Shown one piece after another: positions 32,894-42,617 of a stretch of DNA of 64,000 nucleotides; the stretch's first letter is position 1; each line of letters begins with the position of its first letter. The translations under genes and the position numbers were made by a program. Source of the stretch: JAADHX01 sp964569385 (GTDB taxonomy: Bacteria; Actinomycetota; Acidimicrobiia; Acidimicrobiales; Poriferisodalaceae); contig CAZMUM010000006.1 in NCBI GenBank assembly GCA_964569385.1, forward strand, positions 69,369 through 133,368, given 5' to 3'. Under the pieces are notes generated by a model, which was given only the letters and a program-made list of their open reading frames with translations, had not been told where the DNA came from and did no database searches.

Positions 32894-35473
32894 TCAGATC
32901 AGAGGGGCGATGGCCACTACGGGGCTGTCGAGGTCGGCTTCGGCCAGGCTTCCCTGGAAGGGTTCTGAGCTGAAGTTGAACACACCACCATCGGCCGCGA
33001 CCAGAAGGTACCCGTCGAAGAACGGCACCATGCCGTTCACCGGTTCAGCCACCTGAACTCCGGGCGGCAGGACCGCTGGCACTGATCCACGGTATGGCGC
33101 ATCGAATGCGAACACTCCGCCATCGGCGGCGACCATCCAGTAACCCGATCCGTCTGGGTCGGCGACGAGGCCGACGACCGGCTGGTTCAACGTCACTCCC
33201 GGGAGCACCTGAGGTATGGATCCAGCAAACACGGCATCGCCGAGGGCGAACACTCCGCCATCGCTGCCGATCATGTAGGCACCCCGCCCACTCGGTGATG
33301 ACGTCGACGCGACTATGTCGCCGGCGAGGTCGAATGCCAGTAGGTCGCCGATGTCTGGTGCGTTGCCGAACGGAATCACGCGGCCGAGGTTGGTGAATAC
33401 CCAGTAGCCGCGGCTATCGGGTGTGGCGGCCATAGTGGTGACACGTTCGCCCTGGTCGAGCTCGATGCCAACTGAGCCGAAGCGGCCAGCGTTAGCGACC
33501 GCTAGTACGTTCCCGTCGGTGTCTAGCATCCAGTAGCCACGCCCGTCCCATGTGGGTTCAATGTGAACCCACTTCCCACGGAGGTTGCCGCCGAATAGCC
33601 GTCTTGCATCTCCGAATGGTGTGACTGTTCCGTCGGCCTGCAACACCCAGTAGCCGCTTCGTGTCATATCCGGGGTGTCGAAGTAGGCATCCGCCGCTAT
33701 GTCGGTCAGCCCGAGTGCTCCACCGGTGATTCCGACGAAGATCCGTGCTTCCTGAAGACCGAAGAGACGTTCGTCGGTCGATGCCACGATTGTCAGGGAG
33801 CAAGATTCCCCGGCGCCGAGCACTGAACCGACACAACCGTCGCTCAGCGAGAAGTTGGGTGATCCGACAATGAGTGCCTCGACCGTACCCGGTCCGCGGC
33901 CATGGTTCGTGACGACGACGGTAGACGAGGTTGGCTCGAATCGCGTGACTTCCGCGAGCCGCACATCTCGGTCAGATACCGCGACCCAAGGGTCGTCGAG
34001 GGCCACGTTGTACCGAAAGTCGAAATAGTCAGAAGGCAGCGGATCGTTGTTGCAGTACGCAACCACAGACGCCGAAATCCGCGTGACCCGCTCTCCATTG
34101 GTCGCGTAGTCGTGCACGTCGACGAACCCCGAGTGATTGATACACAAGGTGCTGCTTCCGACGTTGATCTGACCCGGCCCAGGAGTGCCAGGCACCAGCT
34201 TGTATCGACCCGGAGTTAGATCATCGCCCGCGGAGAGAGTGACGGTGCCGATTGTTGAACCGGCTCCGTCCTCGTTCGACTTGAAGTTGATCGAGCGAGG
34301 GTCGCTGCTGCGTACACGCATCTTGCGACCCGGCGTGGTTTCGTCGTAGGCCTTCAGCGTCAAACTTGAACCCCAGGCAACCCTGTGGAGATAGGCCGCG
34401 GTCTCGTGGGCTGCCTCGTAGGGCACCTCGACATCGATGGCACCTGCCGTCACTGCGATGGTGCTGCTTACGGGTCCGGGCATTGACCCGAGCGGAGCAG
34501 ACACCACGACGGAGCACGCGGTATGAGATTCGAGCAGTCCGGGACAGCGGCCGTCGACGTTTGCTCCAGCCATAGCGACGGTCGATACCTCGACATCGAC
34601 CGGGTTCGACGTGCTGTTGTAGATGAACGCCGACCCGGCTCTATCGCCCTCAAGAACGCGGCCGATGCCGACCAGCTGCGGTCCGATCACGACTCCGGCA
34701 TTGTCGATGTTGGCGACGTGCACGACGATGTTCCGCATGACGTCCTCATCGTCGCAGCGAACAGCGATAGACAGTGTCAGCACATCTACCGCGCCGTCCG
34801 CCGCGTAGCGGGCGTCCTCGACGGTTACGTCGCTGGTGCCCCTGCAGTCGGTGTCGAGCCACGCTTGGCCCCGAGCGCTCTTGTTTGGCAGATCGCTCCA
34901 TTGAAGTCCGGCCGCGAAGATGTCGCCCACCGGGAGTTGGATGTCCAACTCGAAATCGTTAGCTCTGATGGTCGCCGTGGACGAGGTTGCGACCGCTGAC
35001 TCGATTCCTGACCCCAGCCAAAGAGTGGTGGGGTCTGAGTTCTCGGACCGATGTTGCCCGATGAACACGTTGTTGAAGATGTCGTAGTTTGCCGACACTG
35101 GGATGTTGATCGTTCCACCGGTGTGGACGACGCTAAGTGTCGCACCGTGAGGGCCTCGACCGTTCAGCTGGGCAGTAACTATCGCAAAACAAACACCGTT
35201 GCCGTTCAGAGTCGACTCCAGGCACTTGTCACCGTTAACGGTGAAATCGGCGCCTGTGATCGTCACCGACTCGATTGTCGTTTCTTCGGCTCCCAGGTTC
35301 TCGAAGCGCACCCACCGCGACATCGAGGAACTCACCGTACCGAAATCGACTGAGTCAGGATGGTCGAGGGTCGGAACCGCGCCAGCGGGCGGCATAGGCG
35401 CTAGCGCTCCGAAGGCAACGATGAGGGCGAGGAACCCCAAGGTTCGCTTGGCCTTGTTCCGGCGATCAGTCAT
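32894..35473 (-). CDS. Secreted Ig-like/six-repeat propeller-like protein A
   Basis: This 859-residue protein has a Sec signal peptide (basic N-terminus, LGFLALIVAFGALA, AGA). The N-terminal two thirds carry ASH-like/choice-of-anchor D beta domains (DFGTVSSSMSRWVRFENLG; VAEVTRFEP-type text). The last 235 residues contain six repeats beginning GYWVLQADGTVTPFGDA, GYWMLDTDGNVLAVANA, GYWVFTNLGRVIPFGNA, GAYMIGSDGGVFALGDA, GYWMVAADGGVFAFDA and GYLLVAADGGVFNF. This could form a six-bladed propeller. No anchor or enzyme motif is seen. Start 35473 has AAAGGTGG upstream. It is the downstream member of a tandem pair. Confidence 0.82.
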   Translation of the reverse strand: MTDRRNKAKRTLGFLALIVAFGALAPMPPAGAVPTLDHPDSVDFGTVSSSMSRWVRFENLGAEETTIESVTITGADFTVNGDKCLESTLNGNGVCFAIVTAQLNGRGPHGATLSVVHTGGTINIPVSANYDIFNNVFIGQHRSENSDPTTLWLGSGIESAVATSSTATIRANDFELDIQLPVGDIFAAGLQWSDLPNKSARGQAWLDTDCRGTSDVTVEDARYAADGAVDVLTLSIAVRCDDEDVMRNIVVHVANIDNAGVVIGPQLVGIGRVLEGDRAGSAFIYNSTSNPVDVEVSTVAMAGANVDGRCPGLLESHTACSVVVSAPLGSMPGPVSSTIAVTAGAIDVEVPYEAAHETAAYLHRVAWGSSLTLKAYDETTPGRKMRVRSSDPRSINFKSNEDGAGSTIGTVTLSAGDDLTPGRYKLVPGTPGPGQINVGSSTLCINHSGFVDVHDYATNGERVTRISASVVAYCNNDPLPSDYFDFRYNVALDDPWVAVSDRDVRLAEVTRFEPTSSTVVVTNHGRGPGTVEALIVGSPNFSLSDGCVGSVLGAGESCSLTIVASTDERLFGLQEARIFVGITGGALGLTDIAADAYFDTPDMTRSGYWVLQADGTVTPFGDARRLFGGNLRGKWVHIEPTWDGRGYWMLDTDGNVLAVANAGRFGSVGIELDQGERVTTMAATPDSRGYWVFTNLGRVIPFGNAPDIGDLLAFDLAGDIVASTSSPSGRGAYMIGSDGGVFALGDAVFAGSIPQVLPGVTLNQPVVGLVADPDGSGYWMVAADGGVFAFDAPYRGSVPAVLPPGVQVAEPVNGMVPFFDGYLLVAADGGVFNFSSEPFQGSLAEADLDSPVVAIAPLI

Positions 35474-35566
35474 TGGATGATTCCACCTTTCAATGCGACC
35501 GCATCCGGGCCGCTGCGATGGAAATGAGAATAGACGAATCGGCAACACCTTGGCCACTCTGAGTGG

Positions 35567-38194
35567 TCACAATCTCACCACGCCAGCGAAAGATGCTATC
35601 GAGACGACCGGACTGTCGAGTGCTTGGCCGCCAATGCTGCCGTCGAATGGTTGGTCTGAGAAGTTGAAGACACCACCGTCTGCGGCCACGAGAAGATAAC
35701 CGTTGCCGAAGGGCACCATCCCGTTTACGGAGGCGACCAGCTTGGTCCCAGCAGTGAGAACTCCTGGTAACGACCCGCGGAACGGCGCGTCAAAGCCGAA
35801 CACGCCGCCGTCGGCGGCGACCAGCCAGTAGCCGTCGCCGTCTGGGTCTGGCACGATTCCCACAATCGGTGCACTTAGCACGGTCCCTGGTAACACCTGA
35901 GGTATCGACCCCGCGAACTGGGCGCCACCGAGAGCGAACACGCCACCATCGCTGCCGATCATGTACACACCATCACCCGTTGGAGCTGCAACCGAGTCGA
36001 TGATGCCGGACGCGAGGTCGAAGGCCAGCAGGTCGCCGATGGCTCTGGCGTCGCCGAACCGAAACACCCGACCCCTGGAAGTGAAGATCCAGTACCCCCA
36101 ACCTGAGGGCGACATCGACAACGTTACGGGTCGTTCGCCAATCTCGAGTGTGCTCCGCGCCGCGTCACTGAGGCCACCGAACGAGGCCGCATCGCCGAGC
36201 CCATGCACGTTCCCGTCCTCGTCGAGAACAAGCGCACCACGCCCACTCGGAGTCGACACGATCTGGATCGCTTTGCCCTCCAACTGTGGAGGCTCATGGC
36301 CAGCCGCATCGCCGAACGCGGTGAGAGTGCCGTCGGACTGGAGTACCCAGTAGCCCGACACGCCCGGCGACGGCCGATGGAACTTGTTGTCGACCCCGAC
36401 GAGGCTGATGTTGGTCGAGCCGAAGCCGTGGATCGGCACCGCGCTTAGCTCCGCCGTGAACCGGCTGTAATCGGCGACGGCCCCGGTGAATTCAATTGAC
36501 TGGTCGCACGAGGATCCTGGTTGCACGACACCGCGGCAGCCGTTCTCGCCCAGTCGGTATGCGCCGACCGGATCGACGAACACAAAGTCAACTGCCGAGG
36601 CCCGGTCTCCGACGTTGAACCACCGGATGAGTGCAGTGCGGCTGCCGGAGAAGAGTTCGCCAAAGTCGATGTCGTAGACAGAAGGTATGAAGATTGCCGA
36701 ATTGAGCGAGGTGTTGTAGCGAACCGCGAGGTAGGTGTCTGGCGCATCCGTGCAGCCGCGCTGAATGTCAGCCGACATCGAGGTGACCGTGGGTCCGATT
36801 TGTGTAACCGAATGGATAGTGATGGAACTTGGGCCACCACCGCAGAAGGTAGACCCAGAGATGCTCAGGCGAACTGAGTCGAAACGGGGACTGTTTAGAT
36901 CGAACGTGCCTACCGTGAACGGCAGGCCCTCTGGTGCCGTGAGTATGAGCCGGCTACTAGATCGCGAGTTGACCAGGTAGTTCACTTCGAGTTCGGCCTT
37001 GGGAGTGCCGGGAGACATGGTTATCCAGGCACGTTGATCGAGACTGCGAGCGACGTTGACCCTTGGAGTCGAACCACCGGTTAGGTAGGCGACGACCATC
37101 GTCTCACGGCGCCCTTCGAGGGTAATGACGTGTGACGTGTCATCGACCGCAACGGTCAACGCTCCGGTCACGTCTCCTGATGAAGTGTGTGGCTCAAGCC
37201 AGTACTCAAGCCAGCAGTGCTCGCCGGCCTGGAGGGTTGCGGGGCAACCGTCGCCAACGAGTGTGAACGGGCTGAGGGACGAATCGTCGATGCCGAGCTG
37301 TACCGGCGACTCGGTTGTGTTCGCGACGATCGTTCGACGAATGGCCGTCGACTGGAGGACCGTCCCGTGTTCGATTTTGGCCGGAGCAACGATGACGGGG
37401 TCGGGACGCGCTTCGCGGCGGAACCTCACCACGCCGTAGTCGACGCCAGCCCTGCGCTCACTGCATCCGGAGGAGAACTCGGCCTCGAAAGCTGTGAGCT
37501 CGCCAAAGGCGTCTGCCGTTGCCTCGGTGACGATGAATGACCCGAGCCCACCGCACGAGGAGTGATCGGACTTGATCCGCAGGATCGACTGCTCGCTGGG
37601 ATCGTTGGAGGTGTTCGTGTAGGTGGTGCCTGCCACGAAAGTCTCGCCAAACGGCGGGCGCATTTCGACTCTCACTCGCCGTTGGCCGTTCTCAAGGGTG
37701 AGCTCGACTTGGGACTCGTTGGCGGCGGTGATTCGTAGGGTCGAGTTAGCGGGCGAAAAGGCTGTGCTGGTGGGTATATCAAAAGAGGTGCCCGACACTG
37801 CAACGAAACCGTCCAGCTTGGTCATCGTCAACGTCACCGTTGCAAGAGGCCCATCGCCGTTGTCGGCGATGACGAGCTGTTCGCTGTACGAACCAGCTTC
37901 GGCAAAGCCGTCGACCCCAATGAGCACGGCACAGGCAGCACCGGTAGGCACAGTCGTGTTGCCGCACAGATCTTGCACGATCACAAATCCGTCACCGATC
38001 GACACGGTGCCAACATTCACCGGGCCACCTGGGTTGCTCATCGTGATTGTCGTCAACTCGGGGATGTTCCACACCTCGCCCAGATCGACGCTGCCGGTCG
38101 ACCCCACCTCGACCGTCACATCGGCGCGCGCTGGGCCACTGATCGCAAGTACTCCGGCGATGATCAGAACGCCGACTCCGGCTCGGCTGATCAT
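35567..38194 (-). CDS. Secreted Ig-like/six-repeat propeller-like protein B (paralogue)
   Basis: This 875-residue protein has the same architecture as the gene downstream: signal peptide (GVGVLIIAGVLAISGPARA), Ig-like beta domains (VDLGEVWNIPELTTITMSNPG; CPATLQAGEHCWLEYWLEP) and six C-terminal repeats ending GYLLVAADGGVFNFSDQPFDGS. The two differ widely in the middle but are closely alike in the last repeats (about three identical residues in four). Start 38194 is preceded on the coding strand by AGGCGGA. Probably duplicated in tandem; expression is likely joint, since only 93 bp separate them. Function is unknown; surface binding or adhesion is a guess. Confidence 0.82.
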   Translation of the reverse strand: MISRAGVGVLIIAGVLAISGPARADVTVEVGSTGSVDLGEVWNIPELTTITMSNPGGPVNVGTVSIGDGFVIVQDLCGNTTVPTGAACAVLIGVDGFAEAGSYSEQLVIADNGDGPLATVTLTMTKLDGFVAVSGTSFDIPTSTAFSPANSTLRITAANESQVELTLENGQRRVRVEMRPPFGETFVAGTTYTNTSNDPSEQSILRIKSDHSSCGGLGSFIVTEATADAFGELTAFEAEFSSGCSERRAGVDYGVVRFRREARPDPVIVAPAKIEHGTVLQSTAIRRTIVANTTESPVQLGIDDSSLSPFTLVGDGCPATLQAGEHCWLEYWLEPHTSSGDVTGALTVAVDDTSHVITLEGRRETMVVAYLTGGSTPRVNVARSLDQRAWITMSPGTPKAELEVNYLVNSRSSSRLILTAPEGLPFTVGTFDLNSPRFDSVRLSISGSTFCGGGPSSITIHSVTQIGPTVTSMSADIQRGCTDAPDTYLAVRYNTSLNSAIFIPSVYDIDFGELFSGSRTALIRWFNVGDRASAVDFVFVDPVGAYRLGENGCRGVVQPGSSCDQSIEFTGAVADYSRFTAELSAVPIHGFGSTNISLVGVDNKFHRPSPGVSGYWVLQSDGTLTAFGDAAGHEPPQLEGKAIQIVSTPSGRGALVLDEDGNVHGLGDAASFGGLSDAARSTLEIGERPVTLSMSPSGWGYWIFTSRGRVFRFGDARAIGDLLAFDLASGIIDSVAAPTGDGVYMIGSDGGVFALGGAQFAGSIPQVLPGTVLSAPIVGIVPDPDGDGYWLVAADGGVFGFDAPFRGSLPGVLTAGTKLVASVNGMVPFGNGYLLVAADGGVFNFSDQPFDGSIGGQALDSPVVSIASFAGVVRL

Positions 38195-38358
38195 GGTTCC
38201 GCCTGCTTCCACTCTGTTGCTTCGTCGAACAAGACCGTACTTGAACAGCTCTGCTCGGTCGAGAGACAGGCCCGCTGCCAGCACCTATTCGGCATCGAAC
38301 GACTGAGGTTTGCGGTAATGCTCTTATGCTGACTTGGCACTACGGCAAGCGGGGTGAC

Positions 38359-39558
38359 GTGGAATTCGACTTCGACCAAATCATCGATCGCAGCGATACG
38401 AACGCAATCGCTTCGGATGGCTTTCGCGACTATCTCTTCGACGGCGAAGACGACGTCGTGCTGCCTTGTGCGGACGGCGATGCGATCGCCATGTGGGTCG
38501 CCGATATGGCCTTCGCTTCAGCTCCGGCGGCCATCGATCGAATGACCGAGCGCATAGCGCATCCGATATTCGGTTACACCGTGATCCTCGACGGCTACCT
38601 GTTCGACGCCTTCGCCGGGTGGTGCGAACGATATTACGGGTGGGCTCCCGAACGCGAACACTTCCTGACCTCGCCAGGCATCGTGCCAGCCCTTTACGAT
38701 CTCGTCGAGTACGCCCTCGCGCCCGGCGAGAAAGTGCTCACGCTCAGTCCGGCGTACGGCCCGTTCGAACTTGCGGCCACCCATCATGGGAGGCAATTGG
38801 TGACCTGCGGGTTAGTGGAGTCCGACGACGGCCGTTACACGGTCGATTTCGCCGACCTCGAGAAGAAGCTGGCCGATCCCGACGTTCGGTTGTTCTTCCT
38901 CTGTCATCCGCACAACCCGACCGGTCGAGCGTGGAACGACGACGAGCTTCGCGACATGGCCGAGCTCTGTTTTGCCAATGACGTGATGGTGATCTCCGAC
39001 GAGATCCACTGCGATCTGCTCCGGAGCGGGCTGACGCACACGCCTTTGGCCAAACTCTTCCCGAACTCCGACCAGATCATCACGTGCATGTCATCGAGTA
39101 AGACTTTCAACCTCGCCGGGCTCGGTATCGCCAATGTGATTATCCCGAACGACGAGCTACGTGGTATTTGGGTCGACCGCAAGTTTCCGATCGTGAATCC
39201 GATCAGCGCGGCCGCCGCTACCGGCGCGTTCACCGATGGCGATGGTTGGCTCACCCAATTGCGTACTTACCTCGACGCGAACTTCGAGGTCGTTCATGAC
39301 ACTCTCGCGGAGCAGCTTCCCGAAGCGGTGTTCCGAATCCCCGATGCCACCTACCTCGCGTGGATAGATCTGCGAGCCTATTTTTCGGCCGAGGTCGATC
39401 TCACTCGGCACTTCGCCGAGCGAGCGGGCGTGCTCATCGAAGGTAGCAATAAGTTCGTCGCTGATGCCGACGGCCACATTCGCATCAACGTTGCCTGCCC
39501 CCGTACGGTTCTCGAAGACGCCCTCGCCAAAATCGTGGCATCAACACTCGATCCCTGA
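38359..39558 (+). CDS. PatB/MalY-family PLP-dependent C-S lyase
   Basis: This 399-residue fold-type I enzyme has MWVADMAFASAPAAI, FGYTVI, PHNPTGRAW, VISDEIHCDL and PLP lysine in CMSSSKTFNLAG. These blocks define the MalY/PatB group, which cleaves cystathionine or cysteine conjugates; some members act as aminotransferases. GTG 38359 (EFDFDQIIDR) is preferred, because family members begin here and GCGGGG precedes it. ATG 38326 would add 11 residues. It is divergent from the secreted-protein pair across about 165 bp. Confidence 0.87.
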   Translation: MEFDFDQIIDRSDTNAIASDGFRDYLFDGEDDVVLPCADGDAIAMWVADMAFASAPAAIDRMTERIAHPIFGYTVILDGYLFDAFAGWCERYYGWAPEREHFLTSPGIVPALYDLVEYALAPGEKVLTLSPAYGPFELAATHHGRQLVTCGLVESDDGRYTVDFADLEKKLADPDVRLFFLCHPHNPTGRAWNDDELRDMAELCFANDVMVISDEIHCDLLRSGLTHTPLAKLFPNSDQIITCMSSSKTFNLAGLGIANVIIPNDELRGIWVDRKFPIVNPISAAAATGAFTDGDGWLTQLRTYLDANFEVVHDTLAEQLPEAVFRIPDATYLAWIDLRAYFSAEVDLTRHFAERAGVLIEGSNKFVADADGHIRINVACPRTVLEDALAKIVASTLDP

Positions 39559-39573
39559 AGTAGCCCTAGCGGG

Positions 39574-40410
39574 TCAGGCGAACAGCGAAGCTACCTCATC
39601 GACGCGTTCGAGGGCTTCGTCGACGAGGGCGTCGCAGTCGTGATCCCGAAGTTGGGGGATCGAGGCCGCTTGTTCGATCAGCACGGTCCTGCCGATCTCC
39701 TGGTCTACTTCGTGCCATGCCGCAACGAGGCGGACACCAACGATCTCAGCGTCGCTTTCACCATGGTGCAGCGCAATCGCGTCGATTAGCGCCTCGGGGA
39801 ACTCCCACATTTCGCCCATCTTGGCCCCGACCGATGCGTGATCCCAACCGAATTGGTCCTGTTCTGCGATCGCGAGGTCAGGAATCTCTCCACCGTGCCA
39901 CTGTTTGAGCAAGAGGTCGTAGCCATCGATGTGGTCGACGAGAACCGGCATAGCCATATCTTGCAGGAGTGCGGCAGTGAACGTCTCGGACCGTCGAGGT
40001 GGCTCAACTATCGCGGCGATGCTGGTGGCCACGATCGCCCGGCTCGCGGCTGTGCGCCAGAAGCGGGCGGTGTCGAATATCGGTGATCGGGGTGCGGGCA
40101 CGCTGGCGCGAGCTGCCGAGCTGATAAGGATTGACTCGACCTGGTTGCGCCCGAGCATCGTCACCGCCTTGTGGAGGCTGTCGACCGGGTTCCGTAGCCC
40201 GAACCCTGCTGAGTTGGTGAGTTTGAGCAGCTTTACCGACATTCCAGGGTCGAGTTCGAGAACGGCGGCAACCTCGCTCATGGCCACATCGGGATCGCCG
40301 AGCCGGCCAAGCGCATCGGCTATGACATGGGGGAACGTTGGCAACTCGAAGCCGTCAAGGACAGTCTCTACGGCCTGCATGCGGTCCTTCGACCGGCGTC
40401 CAAAGGCCAT
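39574..40410 (-). CDS. HDOD-domain signalling protein
   Basis: This 278-residue HDOD domain has LPTFPHVIADALGRLGDP, MSVKLLKLTNSAGFGLRNPVDSLHKAV and ALLQDMAMPVL. The HD phosphodiesterase residues are only partly kept (DHASVGAKM, ALHHGE), as is usual for HDOD. Such proteins take part in signalling and stress responses in ways not well defined. ATG 40410 overlaps the stop of the ion-channel gene by one base (TAATG), so translation is coupled to it. Confidence 0.85.
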   Translation of the reverse strand: MAFGRRSKDRMQAVETVLDGFELPTFPHVIADALGRLGDPDVAMSEVAAVLELDPGMSVKLLKLTNSAGFGLRNPVDSLHKAVTMLGRNQVESILISSAARASVPAPRSPIFDTARFWRTAASRAIVATSIAAIVEPPRRSETFTAALLQDMAMPVLVDHIDGYDLLLKQWHGGEIPDLAIAEQDQFGWDHASVGAKMGEMWEFPEALIDAIALHHGESDAEIVGVRLVAAWHEVDQEIGRTVLIEQAASIPQLRDHDCDALVDEALERVDEVASLFA

Positions 40411-41396
40411 TAGTCGCCTCTTCTGGACATCTTCGATGAGAAGATACTGAGCAGGCCGCCGAGCATCACGTAGCCCACGATGACCTGCATCATTACAACC
40501 GCCTGAGCGGTCTGCGATGCCGGGAGCACATCACCGTATCCGAGTGTTGTCAACGTCACCACGGAGAAGTACAGCGAAGACAGCGCCGTCTTTTGTAGGC
40601 CGTAGTCGATGTTGACCAACTCATAGAGCCCGGCAAACAGCACGGCGAAGAGCAGCGTCCATGTCGCCCAGCGAAGATAGCTACGGCCACAGTCCGAGGT
40701 GATCCACCACACTCGATACAAGAACTCGTGGAGCTTGCTCTGGGAGCGGAACTCGTGAAGATAGTTCTGGTCAATGACAGCGCGACGCGCAAGGTATGCG
40801 CCCGTGAAGTCGGCCTGGCTTGCGTTGCAGCCGATCCAGTCGGTCGTCTGGTATCCGACAATGCCTTGAAGACGAGCTTCGTTGAGCTCGGTTTCGTGCA
40901 TCGTCGCGTTCTTGAGTGACGCACCCGTTAGGTCGGCCCCAGTGAGGTCGGCTCTGCTCGCGTCGACGTTCGACAAGTCCGCCGATCTCAGTCGAGCACC
41001 GCACAGTTTTGTCATCCGGAGATCAGCGCCAGCCAGGATCGCCTGGCTCAGGCTCGCGTTCGACAGATCGGCTGAGAACAATACGGCGCCAGACAGATCT
41101 GCCCCACCGAACCCCGCATCTGTGGCCGTGGCGTTGGTCAGGTCGGCACCCGTTAGGTCTGCGTGGAGGAACTGCGCACCATCAAGTCGAGCGTCATGGA
41201 GGGTGGCGCCGACCAGGACAGTGTTCATGGCCTTGGCTCCGCGCAGGTCTGCCCCTGACAGGTCGACCCCCGAGAGGTCGAGTCCGCCTAGGTCGGCCCC
41301 CGCGAGATCTGCTCCGTTGAGGCGCGCGCCGGGAACCAGCTCGCATCGATCGATTTGCGCCACTGCGGCTTCGTCCGTTGGGACTCCTATAGCCAT
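40410..41396 (-). CDS. Pentapeptide-repeat protein fused to a two-helix potassium channel
   Basis: This 328-residue protein has residues 25-190 as pentapeptide repeats of the A(D/N)LXX pattern (LNGADLAGADLGGLDLSGVD and onward). Next is a soluble linker with WIGCNASQADFTGAYL. The C-terminal channel module has TM1 LRWATWTLLFAVLFAGLYELV, pore SLYFSVVTLTTLGYGDVLP with filter TLGYGD, and TM2 AVVMMQVIVGYVMLGGLLSI. This would be a cytosolic right-handed beta-helix attached to a K+-selective pore. The start at 41396 is chosen because the longer frame overlaps the rhomboid gene. The gene is coupled to HDOD downstream. Confidence 0.85.
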   Translation of the reverse strand: MAIGVPTDEAAVAQIDRCELVPGARLNGADLAGADLGGLDLSGVDLSGADLRGAKAMNTVLVGATLHDARLDGAQFLHADLTGADLTNATATDAGFGGADLSGAVLFSADLSNASLSQAILAGADLRMTKLCGARLRSADLSNVDASRADLTGADLTGASLKNATMHETELNEARLQGIVGYQTTDWIGCNASQADFTGAYLARRAVIDQNYLHEFRSQSKLHEFLYRVWWITSDCGRSYLRWATWTLLFAVLFAGLYELVNIDYGLQKTALSSLYFSVVTLTTLGYGDVLPASQTAQAVVMMQVIVGYVMLGGLLSIFSSKMSRRGD

Positions 41397-41487
41397 GGGG
41401 ACCCGATCGGTCGCCGGTGGGGCAGAATCAAGGTGAAATGAGTCGAGGCCTCTTCTTCTTAGGTAGAGAAGTCGGTGCGGTGGAGGT

Positions 41488-42126
41488 TCAGTCAAGCCAC
41501 GGTTCGTCGACTTCCCATGGCTGGATATTGTCCGGTCGGTCAGAGTGCGCTTGGCGCGGTCCGGCCAACCATCGCGAGGCCCCGATTCCTGCGATGAGGC
41601 CAAAGAGATGACTCTCCCATGAGATCGAATCTTGAGGTACTAGGCCGGCAAGCATGCTGCTGTAGAAGCCGAGCACTAGCAACGCCGGAGCCAGTGCCCT
41701 GGGTCGGCGTTCAAAGACAGCTGCTCCCAGAATGGCACCGAGATAACCAAAGACCACGCCGCTGGCGCCGATGTGGTTCCCGTCACCCGCTAGGGCCCAG
41801 GTAAGGGATCCTCCGACAACGATCGTCACCAAAGTGACCCGACTCCAGTAGCGCATTCCCTTGACCGCGACTAACCCGCCGAGTGCGAGAAGCGGGACCG
41901 AGTTGGAAGCAACGTGGCCGAAGTCTGAGTGGAGGAACGGTTGCCACAAGATGCCGTCGAGGCCTTCGAAACGGCGCGGCTGGATACCATTTCGTTGAAG
42001 CCGTTCGCCCAGAGCGACCGAGTCGACGATCTCAATTATCCAGATGGCCACCACGGCTATCACGAGCAACCCTACCGGCGTCAAGAACCGGCGGCGCCAT
42101 CGAGCGGGCTCGGCATCGGCGCTCAT
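41488..42126 (-). CDS. Rhomboid-family intramembrane serine protease
   Basis: This 212-residue membrane protein has Ser122 in the GxSG motif HIGASGVVFG and His173 in WESHLFGLIAG as the catalytic dyad. HSDFGHVASNSVPLLALGG is the conserved HxxxxHxxxN helix. About six membrane segments are predicted. It is encoded upstream of the pentapeptide channel on the same strand, 91 bp away. The substrate is unknown. The start is ATG 42126. Confidence 0.87.
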   Translation of the reverse strand: MSADAEPARWRRRFLTPVGLLVIAVVAIWIIEIVDSVALGERLQRNGIQPRRFEGLDGILWQPFLHSDFGHVASNSVPLLALGGLVAVKGMRYWSRVTLVTIVVGGSLTWALAGDGNHIGASGVVFGYLGAILGAAVFERRPRALAPALLVLGFYSSMLAGLVPQDSISWESHLFGLIAGIGASRWLAGPRQAHSDRPDNIQPWEVDEPWLD

Positions 42127-42362
42127 GATTCCATGCTAGTCGGTGCCGGCAGCGGCGGACCTCGTGCCAACTCTCTTGCGCACCAGACCCTGATCGGCGC
42201 AGGCGCACCGTCGAAGATGTCGGACACAGGGGTCGAGTATCGATATTCTCAGTATCCAGTTATGGCTGTCTCCGCTATCGACTTGAGTGCAACGGGTATG
42301 GAAGCTGGCCACGGTGGTCACGCGAGGGCCCGTTACCCGTGGCACCTCAAATCTGACTTGGT

Positions 42363-42383
42363 CTACCTGACTTGGTTAGGTAG
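42363..42383. promoter_or_regulatory. Inverted repeat at antitoxin promoter
   Basis: CTACCT (42363-42368) and AGGTAG (42378-42383) are perfect 6-bp arms separated by 9 bases. They lie just before the antitoxin start at 42393. Phd-type antitoxins usually repress their own promoter through such a dyad. Binding is inferred from position. Confidence 0.5.
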
Positions 42384-42392
42384 CATGTGTGG

Positions 42393-42617
42393 ATGGCGAT
42401 CCAGATGAACATCTCCGAGGCCAAGGCGAAGCTGTCCGAGTTGCTCGATGCTGCCCTGAGTGGCCAAGAAGTGGTTATTGCCCGGTCTGGTCGGCCAATA
42501 GCGAAGCTGACTGCGCTGGACAGCCAGCCAGATCGGCAGCTCGGATTCATGGAGGTCGACATCGATGACGCGCTATATGACCCGCTGTCTGGCACGGCTC
42601 TAGGGGAATGGGAATGA
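42393..42617 (+). CDS. Phd/YefM-family antitoxin
   Basis: This 74-residue protein has MNISEAKAKLSELLDAALSGQEVVIARSGRPIAKL, the N-terminal DNA-binding fold of Phd/YefM antitoxins, followed by a short toxin-binding tail. It overlaps the PIN toxin gene by 10 bp. ATG 42393 is preferred; ATG 42405 (MNISEAK) is possible. An inverted repeat just upstream suggests autoregulation. Confidence 0.88.
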   Translation: MAIQMNISEAKAKLSELLDAALSGQEVVIARSGRPIAKLTALDSQPDRQLGFMEVDIDDALYDPLSGTALGEWE

